Assembly (NCBI GenBank): GCA_009930445.1
Contig: RZYD01000076.1
Coordinates: 1-9,138, forward strand
Origin: Bacteroidia bacterium
GTDB taxonomy: Bacteria > Bacteroidota > Bacteroidia > Bacteroidales > BM520
Reading direction: 5' to 3'
DNA length: 9,138 nt
Position 1 is the first letter of the stretch; every line of letters begins with the position of its first letter. The notes below the pieces were generated by a model. It was not told where the DNA came from, ran no database searches, and saw nothing but the letters and a program-made list of their open reading frames with translations. Shown here one piece after another: positions 1-5,755 of the stretch. Made by a program: the position numbers and the translations under genes.

Positions 1-951
1 AAAAACCATACGGTAAATCCGCTCAATGGGATCGCTAAAATAGGAATTCGGATTAACACTGGAAGTAATGATATAATTTCGGTCTTCATCAGCCTTATAG
101 GCTTTGAGTGTTACCGGTGTCATATTTTCACCTTCAAAGCGAACCAAATCAAACTTTTCAGGCAACGAAGAAGGATCAATATCATCGACTAAATCACGGC
201 TATTTACATTATCAGCAGAGTGGAAAAATTTATTAACTGCAAGTGAATCAGCAGGTTGTCCATCAATGGTAAAGAATCCTGCATTTTGTCTTACCAATTC
301 GTACGACGAGCCATCAGCAAACTGCGTATAAACGCGTGTAATTTTTGTTTTGTCGGCTTTAAAAAGGACTTTATTGCGGTAATAAGGTAGATCGTTGGAA
401 AAATTTGCTTTCAAATAGCCATCGACAGCGTAGGTTGCCTTATCCCCTTCTTCACGCACGAAAGTGGTGATACGGCCCTGATTATTCACAGCGCCTGCAT
501 TCTGACTTTGTTGTGACATGTAGTTAAAGTTACCAACATACAGCCTTTTTAATTTTTTCTTACCTGAAAAAAAATCCAGGATAATGGCATTGGTGTCGGC
601 AACATGAAATTTTGCCCAGGTGCTTTTATCGGATCCTGCCATTCGAACCGATGGCATATTAACACAGGAATGCAGAAGATTATGAACCATATTGGTATCC
701 GCTTGGTACGATTTTTCATTTTTAACAACCTGCCAACCGGGTTGGCTCTGATTTCGCACCAATGACATAGGCACATCAGAATCAGGAAGTTGAAAAACAA
801 TTTTATCAATTGTTTCAACAGGAATCTGAACCAGCTGCTGTTTGAAATTACGTTCACTTTTGCGTTTTTGGGGCATCAGCACTACAAAAACGACCAATAA
901 CAGAAGAATAAAAATCGAAATCCAGAGTTTAAATCTTTTACTATTTAACAT
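1..951 (-). CDS. DUF4340-type membrane-anchored protein, 3' end cut by the window edge
   Basis: The reading frame is open for 317 codons from ATG at 951-949 to the left edge, so the C-terminus is missing. The protein starts MLNSKRFKLWISIFILLLLV: a short basic N-terminus and one transmembrane segment at about residues 8-26, then a hydrophilic domain probably outside the inner membrane. The downstream part (VETIDKIVF near residue 45; FFTIDGQPADSLAVNKFF near residue 230, then NVNSRDLVDD) resembles the DUF4340 family, often encoded next to GldG-like ABC auxiliary proteins. Its biochemical role is unknown. The start lies inside the last 11 bases of gldG and has a clear GGAGG Shine-Dalgarno, so the two genes are probably translationally coupled. 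By context it is likely an accessory part of the GldA/F/G transporter. Family assignment is from pattern memory; the presence of the gene is secure. Confidence 0.85.
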   Translation of the reverse strand, partial: MLNSKRFKLWISIFILLLLVVFVVLMPQKRKSERNFKQQLVQIPVETIDKIVFQLPDSDVPMSLVRNQSQPGWQVVKNEKSYQADTNMVHNLLHSCVNMPSVRMAGSDKSTWAKFHVADTNAIILDFFSGKKKLKRLYVGNFNYMSQQSQNAGAVNNQGRITTFVREEGDKATYAVDGYLKANFSNDLPYYRNKVLFKADKTKITRVYTQFADGSSYELVRQNAGFFTIDGQPADSLAVNKFFHSADNVNSRDLVDDIDPSSLPEKFDLVRFEGENMTPVTLKAYKADEDRNYIITSSVNPNSYFSDPIERIYRMVF

Positions 952-2461
952 AACCAACCTCCATACGTTTTACGCGCAGCGCATTTTTTCGCTGACGGCG
1001 AATGAATCCATATACAATAATAAGAAAAAGTGGGAGAATAAAGTTGATCCACTTCAAAAGAATTTTCGTTGAATCTTCGAGCTCTTTGATTGGACGAGAG
1101 GTTATTCCTTTTGTTCGTAAAGCAATAAGCCCTGTATCATCCGAAAGCCAATCGATAGAATTCACTAACAGACTCACATTGTCACCAGCGAGTTGTTGGG
1201 CTTGTTGGCCTTCCCCGTTAACTGCAAAATCACCATCACTAAAAACCACTAACGACAAAGGAATTCCGTCGCTGGTAATCCCTGTTATTGCAGCTCCTAA
1301 TGTAATTCCGGAAAGTGGAAAATCATTTTTTGACCATTTTTTCTGAATATTAAAATACACCGGAGTAGGTTGTGTACCGGCATGGTCAGAGGAAGAAACA
1401 AGGGGTTTGAATTTCACGGTAGTATCACCCGTAAATGAAAGCGAACTGGCAAAAGGAAACACAACATTTTCCAGTCCTTTAGTAATGGGATGATCAGCAA
1501 AAACAGAAGCCATTGGCAGGTAATGAAACGGCATTTGGGTAGTATAAGAGAAAAGGCCCTGTTGTTGACGGACGCCCACAGAGGCACAACGTTGATCCAC
1601 AACAAAATCCGATTCCAAGACAATCCCTTTTCGTATAAGCCATTCTTCCAGCCCGGTTTCCACGGCGAAGCCCTGCATGGTTTCCAGGTTTCCTTCTACC
1701 CGATTCAGTGCGAGGACAAGATTTCCGCCCCGCGAGAGAAACTGATCAAGTTGGGTTTTCTCCCAGTCCTGATATTGATCGGTCGGTTTCAAAATAACGG
1801 CTGTACTAAACCCTGACAAGGCCTCTGTAGTATCAGATAAAGTAACGGCTGTTACCTGGTAAAGCACATCAAGCTGGCTTTTGACTTGTTGGAGTGCACG
1901 TAGCGAAGGTTCGCCATGCCCCTGAATAAAAGCGACTGCGGGCTTATCTTCCACCGATAATTTCTTTACTGATGAGGCGAGAGCATATTCCATAGCCGCC
2001 GATTGCTGAACAAACGGTATTACCTCTTTACGGTCACCATATTGCAATAAAGCCCCCAGGTAGGCTTTTTGCTGTTTTACCTGGTCTTTTTCGCGGATAT
2101 TAATTAATAAAGGCTGCACGCCCTGTTGCATAGCCTCCATTTCCGATTGTTCATTTTCATTCGGATTTACAAATTCATAAACTACATTTCCCCGGCTCAC
2201 CTGAGAAAATTCAATAAGTAAATCTTTAAAATCCCTTTTCACTGCGCCATAAACGGCAGGTAAGTCTTCCGTAAAATAGGCGGTTACCGTTACCGGTTCC
2301 TCCAGGTTTCGCAATATTTCTTTGGTGGCCTCACTTAGGGTATACCGATTATCCTGGGTAAAATCGAGACGAAGAAAAAAAGTTCCCGAAAGAAAATTAA
2401 TCAATACCACCACACCCAAAATAATAAGCAGTTGCGTTATAAATGTTCTTTTATTTTTCAT
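941..2461 (-). CDS. gldG: GldG-like ABC transporter auxiliary protein
   Basis: A 506-residue protein with an N-terminal transmembrane anchor (about residues 10-30), a large extracytoplasmic region and a second transmembrane segment near the C-terminus (about 467-487) followed by a basic tail. This is the layout of GldG/ABC_transp_aux proteins (PF09822 family), which partner an ABC-2 permease and ATPase. The N-terminal domain contains the typical stretch DFTQDNRYTLSEATKEIL, then LEEPVTVTAYFTEDLP; the central Rossmann-like part includes VAFIQGHGEPSL and FLSRGGNLVLALN. No catalytic residues are evident and the substrate is unknown. The ATG lies 12 bp after the gldF stop and its end overlaps the DUF4340 gene by 11 bp, so the genes are co-transcribed. 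In Flavobacterium GldG is linked to gliding, but homologues occur in non-gliding bacteria, so gliding should not be inferred from this gene alone. Confidence 0.88.
   Translation of the reverse strand: MKNKRTFITQLLIILGVVVLINFLSGTFFLRLDFTQDNRYTLSEATKEILRNLEEPVTVTAYFTEDLPAVYGAVKRDFKDLLIEFSQVSRGNVVYEFVNPNENEQSEMEAMQQGVQPLLINIREKDQVKQQKAYLGALLQYGDRKEVIPFVQQSAAMEYALASSVKKLSVEDKPAVAFIQGHGEPSLRALQQVKSQLDVLYQVTAVTLSDTTEALSGFSTAVILKPTDQYQDWEKTQLDQFLSRGGNLVLALNRVEGNLETMQGFAVETGLEEWLIRKGIVLESDFVVDQRCASVGVRQQQGLFSYTTQMPFHYLPMASVFADHPITKGLENVVFPFASSLSFTGDTTVKFKPLVSSSDHAGTQPTPVYFNIQKKWSKNDFPLSGITLGAAITGITSDGIPLSLVVFSDGDFAVNGEGQQAQQLAGDNVSLLVNSIDWLSDDTGLIALRTKGITSRPIKELEDSTKILLKWINFILPLFLIIVYGFIRRQRKNALRVKRMEVGYVK
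958..962 (-). promoter_or_regulatory. Shine-Dalgarno (GGAGG) for the DUF4340 gene
   Basis: On the minus strand GGAGG lies 6 bases before the ATG at 951, inside the final codons of gldG (Met-Glu-Val). It fixes the start of the downstream gene. The other complete genes here have A/T-rich leaders without a comparable Shine-Dalgarno, so this site stands out. Confidence 0.75.
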
Positions 2462-2473
2462 TTTCCGGATTTT

Positions 2474-3205
2474 TTATGCATCAGACAATGATCGTTTTGA
2501 CAGAATTGAGACGGAGCCTAAGAGGCCGGCAAAAGCGATCGAAAGAAAATAGATCAGGTCTTTTGTGTCAATCACGCCCCGGGAAATAGATTCAAAATGG
2601 GTCGATAAGCTCAAATAGTGGATAATTTCACCCATAAAGCCAGAAATACCCCGGGCAAGCACATCAAAAATAATGTGAAAGAAAATACCAATAAGCAATG
2701 CCAGCAATACGGCTACAATTTGATTCTTCGATACCGTGGAAGCAAAAATGCCGATTCCGGTATATGCTGCACTCATCAGAAGAAGCCCAAGATAACCCGA
2801 CAGGACCGCGCCATGATCGATCGGTCCTAAGCGGCTGATGGTAAAATAATAAGGCAAGGTTAATACCAGGGCTACTGCAATTAATAGTAAAGTGGAAAGA
2901 AATTTCCCACTTACAAACTGCCAGTCGGTTACCGGTTTTGTAAGCAAAAGTTCAAGGGTTCCTGATCGTTTTTCTTCAGCCACCCCGCGCATGGTAAGTA
3001 AGGGTACAAAAAAGAAAAGCGTCCAGTAAGCGATGCCGAAAAATGGCTGTAGTGTCGCCTGATTAATCAGGAAGATATCCTGACCTGACGGCATCCATGT
3101 AAAGAAACCCGTAAAGCCCAAAAAAAGGACAAGCATCACATACGCCATCAGAGAGTCAAAAAAGGAATGCAACTCCTTCTTAGCTATTATCCATATCTGT
3201 TTCAT
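2474..3205 (-). CDS. gldF: GldF-like ABC-2 permease
   Basis: A 243-residue integral membrane protein beginning MKQIWIIAKKELHSFF, the usual N-terminus of ABC-2/GldF permeases. About six hydrophobic segments follow, with the characteristic cytoplasmic stretch EEKRSGTLELLLTKPVTDWQ (about residues 77-96) between the second and third; this region contacts the ATPase in ABC-2 exporters. It presumably forms the membrane channel for the GldA ATPase. I chose the ATG at 3205. The frame is open back to a TTG at 3244, but those 13 extra residues (including SHRIVTKINWQ) are not family-like, and the ATG follows an A-rich leader. The gldA stop is 116 bp upstream, a larger gap than elsewhere in the operon, so an internal promoter is possible. 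The stop is 12 bp before gldG. Confidence 0.9.
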   Translation of the reverse strand: MKQIWIIAKKELHSFFDSLMAYVMLVLFLGFTGFFTWMPSGQDIFLINQATLQPFFGIAYWTLFFFVPLLTMRGVAEEKRSGTLELLLTKPVTDWQFVSGKFLSTLLLIAVALVLTLPYYFTISRLGPIDHGAVLSGYLGLLLMSAAYTGIGIFASTVSKNQIVAVLLALLIGIFFHIIFDVLARGISGFMGEIIHYLSLSTHFESISRGVIDTKDLIYFLSIAFAGLLGSVSILSKRSLSDA

Positions 3206-3270
3206 TTGCCAGTTAATTTTTGTTACGATCCGATGAGACGCCAAGGTTACAACTTTTGCAGTTAATTTTT
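3203..3270 (-). repeat. Short direct repeat in the gldA-gldF intergenic leader
   Basis: Read on the minus strand, AAAAATTAACTG occurs twice: once ending near 3259 and continuing CAAAAG, and once ending near 3210 and continuing GCAAATG, where the ATG is the gldF start. The copies begin 49 bp apart and share about 12 identical bases, plus CAAA if one base is skipped. It could be a small duplication, a protein-binding pair or chance in AT-rich DNA. Confidence 0.4.
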
Positions 3271-3321
3271 TCGTTGCGCAATTTGTGTCGTTTCATCATC
3301 ACATCATTTTATTGATCAATT

Positions 3322-4251
3322 CTATTTCATAGTAAGATTACGGAAAACATCTTCCAGTTTTGTATCGACCGGAATGAGTGCCGTTAAAAACCATCCGTTA
3401 TCGACGCAGAGTTGAAAAATTGCTTTTCGCGACGACTTCCCGTTTGCCGAGGAGACTTCAAAACCCGGAGTATCACCTGCAAAAAAATTGACTGATTCGA
3501 CTGTTGGGATGGACTGAATGGCAGTAAAAATTTCATTTTTTTCGCCTCCTTCAATGGTTACCCGTAGGAGTTCATTGCCCCTTGCAGTTTTGCGCAATTC
3601 TTCCGCTGTACCATCGGCAACAATTTTTCCTTTGTTAATAATCAGAATGCGGTCGCAGGTTGCCTCCACTTCAGCCAAAATATGGGAACTTAGGATTACG
3701 GTTTTCTCCCTTCCAATTTTCTTGATCAATTCCCTTATTTCAACAATCTGATTCGGATCGAGGCCCGTAGTAGGTTCGTCGAGAATCAGCACTTCAGGGT
3801 CATGAATCAATGCCTGAGCCAGTCCAACCCGCTGACGGTAGCCTTTCGATAATTCGGAAATGAGTTTGTGTTTCTCGCCTTCCAGTCCACATACATTAAC
3901 CATTTCGAGCACTCTGCTTTCCCTTTTATCGCGCGGGATACCGTGCAATTCAGCCACAAAGTGCAAATAATCGAGCACAGCCATTTCGCTATAAAGCGGA
4001 TTACTTTCAGGGAGATAGCCAATGTGTTTTTTGATTTCTTCGGGCTGGTCGAGCACAGAAATATTCCCGATTTTAACATCACCACTCGTAGGAGCAAACG
4101 AGGTTGTTATTGCTTTCATAGTAGTGGTTTTTCCTGCACCGTTGGGTCCGAGAAAGCCCAGCACTTCCCCGGTGTGGACAGTAAAAGAGATATCATCCAC
4201 AGCGCGCTGGGCACCATACTTTCTGGTTAAATTTTCTACTACAATATCCAT
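3322..4251 (-). CDS. gldA: GldA-like ABC transporter ATP-binding protein
   Basis: A 309-residue ATPase that powers an ABC-2 type export complex at the cytoplasmic face of the inner membrane. Visible motifs are Walker A GPNGAGKTT (35-43), signature LSKGYRQR (134-141), Walker B VLILDEP (154-160) with D-loop GLD, and the switch histidine in SSH (His190). IGYLPESNPLY (77-87) is the GldA/drug-exporter-like version of the Q-loop region. The C-terminal ~85 residues form the accessory domain of DrrA/GldA-type subunits, ending LEDVFRNLTMK. I chose the ATG at 4251 because MDIVVENLTRKYG is the expected N-terminus; the frame extends to a TTG at 4323, but that extension crosses the predicted promoter. It heads the cluster gldA-gldF-gldG-DUF4340. 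The ABC ATPase call is certain; the Gld name rests on its partners. Confidence 0.93.
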   Translation of the reverse strand: MDIVVENLTRKYGAQRAVDDISFTVHTGEVLGFLGPNGAGKTTTMKAITTSFAPTSGDVKIGNISVLDQPEEIKKHIGYLPESNPLYSEMAVLDYLHFVAELHGIPRDKRESRVLEMVNVCGLEGEKHKLISELSKGYRQRVGLAQALIHDPEVLILDEPTTGLDPNQIVEIRELIKKIGREKTVILSSHILAEVEATCDRILIINKGKIVADGTAEELRKTARGNELLRVTIEGGEKNEIFTAIQSIPTVESVNFFAGDTPGFEVSSANGKSSRKAIFQLCVDNGWFLTALIPVDTKLEDVFRNLTMK

Positions 4252-4267
4252 ATTTAATCTTCGGTTT

Positions 4268-4288
4268 GTTAATTTGATGCAAATTAAC
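4268..4288. promoter_or_regulatory. Perfect palindrome over the gldA -7 box, possible operator
   Basis: GTTAATTTG (4268-4276) and CAAATTAAC (4280-4288) are exact reverse complements separated by 3 bases. The element lies 17 to 37 bases upstream of the gldA ATG and spans the candidate -7 box and predicted transcription start, where a repressor would act. It is AT-rich with no following U-tract, so a terminator is unlikely. A 5' hairpin is the alternative. Confidence 0.45.
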
Positions 4289-4310
4289 GAAACACAAAAG
4301 ATTTTGAAAA
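4280..4310 (-). promoter_or_regulatory. Candidate Bacteroidota-type promoter of gldA
   Basis: On the minus strand TTAATTTG (4287-4280) matches 7 of 8 positions of the Bacteroidota -7 consensus TAnnTTTG. A TTTT (4310-4307) lies 19 bases upstream, at the place of the -33 TTTG element. The implied start is near 4273, giving a leader of about 22 bases to the ATG at 4251. This is consensus matching only; the -33 box is imperfect. Confidence 0.4.
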
Positions 4311-4368
4311 GCAGCATTAACAAAATTTAACAAAGCGGGAAGGCAAGTACCCGATTGGTCAATAAAAA

Positions 4369-4965
4369 CTAATGGCCTGCTTTACGTCGACCGGGAAAAA
4401 ACTTACCGGTAAAACTGCGATAATGTTTAAAAGCCTCGCCGAAATGTTTGGCCAGATGGCGATCTTCGCGGGGCAGATGCAGAAAAAGGAGGGGGATTAA
4501 TCCGACAAGTGTTGAAAATCCTGCGAAGTAATTCTGAAGAAGAAAAATATTCCCAATACCAATCAGAAAAAAACCAGTGTACATAGGATGCCGTACCCAG
4601 GCAAAAATTCCTTGAGTAACCAGTTCGTCATTATAGGAATGTTCATGGCCCATCCACCAATATTTTCCAAGATCGTGGTGTGATTTATAAAAAAGCCAGA
4701 CGCCAAAGGGGTAAAACAGCGACATTGGGAGCGATAACCCCAAGGGAAGCCCATAATTACAACAGCGAAAAAGGGGAGTAAAAATATAGAGAAATGGGAT
4801 AATATAAAAGCCAGAAAAAGCCCATACACTGAATATAAACTCCATGGGATTCGAGGCTCTCACCGGCAATTGTGATTTTCGGGAAACTTTGTTATAGCGA
4901 AGACGAATCACAAATTGAAGCACAACCCCAATTAAAAATACTGTTTTAAAAATCAGTTGTTCCAT
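4369..4965 (-). CDS. ICMT/PEMT-like integral membrane methyltransferase family protein
   Basis: A 198-residue protein with about five hydrophobic segments (for example 5-20, 42-64, 72-94, 129-145, 148-164). The C-terminal half carries the family signature: LVTQGIFAWVRHPMYTGFF (115-133) with the RHPMY core at 125-129, then a conserved-type Glu (Glu167 in PREDRHL) and FGEAFKHYRSFTGKFFP near the end. In isoprenylcysteine carboxyl methyltransferases and phospholipid methyltransferases this region binds S-adenosylmethionine. The likely role is SAM-dependent methylation of a membrane lipid or other small hydrophobic substrate; the substrate cannot be told from sequence, and protein prenyl-cysteine methylation is not expected in a bacterium. 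It has its own candidate promoter and is 117 bp upstream of gldA, so it may be a single gene. The third of three closely spaced ATGs (4965) is the only one in frame. Confidence 0.82.
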   Translation of the reverse strand: MEQLIFKTVFLIGVVLQFVIRLRYNKVSRKSQLPVRASNPMEFIFSVWAFSGFYIIPFLYIFTPLFRCCNYGLPLGLSLPMSLFYPFGVWLFYKSHHDLGKYWWMGHEHSYNDELVTQGIFAWVRHPMYTGFFLIGIGNIFLLQNYFAGFSTLVGLIPLLFLHLPREDRHLAKHFGEAFKHYRSFTGKFFPGRRKAGH

Positions 4966-4986
4966 AACTCATCCATTGCGACTGTA

Positions 4987-5017
4987 CAAAGCTACGACAA
5001 AAAGCAAGAGAAAAAAA
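4987..5017 (-). promoter_or_regulatory. Candidate Bacteroidota-type promoter of the ICMT-like gene
   Basis: On the minus strand TAGCTTTG (4994-4987) matches the Bacteroidota -7 consensus TAnnTTTG fully. A TTTT (5017-5014) sits 19 bases upstream in place of TTTG. The implied start is about 15 to 20 bases before the ATG at 4965. The -33 part falls in the U-tract of the upstream candidate terminator, so the two signals overlap. Confidence 0.45.
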
Positions 5018-5045
5018 GTATGGCAGATCTCGGAATACCGGCCAT
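5011..5045 (-). terminator. Candidate intrinsic terminator after the outer-membrane protein gene
   Basis: Read on the minus strand, ATGGC (5045-5041) pairs with GCCAT (5024-5020). Between them is a small inner hairpin, CGG-TATT-CCG (5040-5031), and an unpaired AGATCT. AC and then seven T (5017-5011) follow. It starts 9 bases after the stop codon at 5055. The stem is imperfect, so this is weaker than the terminator at 5707-5736. Confidence 0.45.
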
Positions 5046-5054
5046 TATCGGCGA

Positions 5055-5645
5055 TTAAAATCCACCGAAGAGAAAACTTAAGCACATACCGGGAGCCATA
5101 AAATCAGCATTAGTAAACCCTTCGAGCTGATTAATTCCATAAGCCAGCTGACATTCAGCGCCAGCCCGAATTTTAAAAAAGCGGGTAATATTTGCCTCCA
5201 CGCCCACCATAGGCGTGAATATAAAGAAGGATTCATCATAAAAATGATGGTATCCACTTTTCGTTTCGGCACCGCCCCATCCGGTTTTAATGCTTACTAC
5301 AGGATGAAGGGCATTACGGTAATTAAACTCATACCCCAGCCAAAATCCGCCATGGCCATACCCAACGATTTGATTTTGGTCCTGGTCGGGGATAAAAGCG
5401 CTGTTAGTAAGGCCAGTTCCGTAAGCCCCAACGAAGAAACTGTTAATTAAAAGACCTCCACCACCTCCCATAAAATGACCAAACTCACCGTTTAGCATCG
5501 CGAACGACATATCCACGCCCCCAAAACCGGAAATCCGGGTAATTTTCACATTAGAGAAGACTGTTTTAATCGCATCGTCCTGTGCAGAGACCGTGAAGGG
5601 GATTAAAATGATCAGAATTACCAGGGAAAGAAGTAAACGTTTCAT
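5055..5645 (-). CDS. Secreted small beta-barrel-like outer membrane protein, function unknown
   Basis: A 196-residue protein with a clear Sec signal peptide: basic start MKR, a hydrophobic core at residues 4-17 and a VSA-QDD cleavage site after Ala21. The mature ~175 residues have alternating hydrophobic/aromatic stretches separated by glycine-rich turns (GGVDMSFAML, a GGGGG run near residue 60, GFWLGYEFNYR, FFKIRAGAECQLAYGIN) and end in Phe (SFLFGGF). This pattern suits an eight-strand-type outer-membrane barrel. I do not recognise a named family and no function can be assigned. It lies between two candidate terminators and is probably transcribed alone. The leader before the ATG has no Shine-Dalgarno, as is usual in Bacteroidota. 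A periplasmic beta-rich protein is the main alternative. Confidence 0.75.
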   Translation of the reverse strand: MKRLLLSLVILIILIPFTVSAQDDAIKTVFSNVKITRISGFGGVDMSFAMLNGEFGHFMGGGGGLLINSFFVGAYGTGLTNSAFIPDQDQNQIVGYGHGGFWLGYEFNYRNALHPVVSIKTGWGGAETKSGYHHFYDESFFIFTPMVGVEANITRFFKIRAGAECQLAYGINQLEGFTNADFMAPGMCLSFLFGGF

Positions 5646-5706
5646 AATTTGTATGTATTAGTTTTCGTTAAGGACGCAGGAAAAATAAGAATGTTGTCAA
5701 AAACAA

Positions 5707-5736
5707 AAAAACCGGCAAATAGAAATGCCGGTTTTT
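5707..5736 (-). terminator. Strong intrinsic terminator of the hydCBA operon
   Basis: A perfect 11-bp stem (5707-5717 with 5726-5736, core ACCGGCA/TGCCGGT) closes an 8-base loop. On the minus strand it is followed by a T-rich run (about seven T, G, five T) and starts about 20 bases after the hydA stop at 5756. The flanking A/T runs pair in the stem, so it could also act on the other strand, but no plus-strand gene reads into it. Confidence 0.85.
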
Positions 5737-5755
5737 CCCAGTTTATGGTTTCGGC

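Noticed and set aside
3206..3244. Upstream TTG start for gldF adding 13 residues
   Set aside because: ABC-2/GldF proteins start at the MKQIW-like sequence; the extension is not family-like and contains the second copy of the leader repeat.
3311..3320. 10-bp palindrome ATTGATCAAT just after the gldA stop, and TTGCGCAA at 3274-3281
   Set aside because: Both are short and without loop or U-tract; perfect palindromes of this size are expected by chance and no promoter coincides.
1..4251. Gliding motility as the function of the Gld genes
   Set aside because: GldA/F/G-like transporters occur in many non-gliding bacteria and no other gliding gene is present in the window.
4252..4323. Upstream TTG start for gldA adding 24 residues
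   Set aside because: The extension crosses the palindrome and candidate promoter, and MDIVVENLTRKYG is the usual ABC ATPase start.
4336..4353. CGGG...CCCG inverted repeat after the ICMT-like gene as a terminator
   Set aside because: The stem is only 4 bp with a 10-base loop and no proper U-tract follows on the minus strand.
5670..5705. Possible Bacteroidota promoter for the barrel-protein gene (TTTG ... TATTTTTC on the minus strand)
   Set aside because: The spacing between the boxes is about 16 bases rather than 19-21 and the -7 box lacks the final G; too weak to list.
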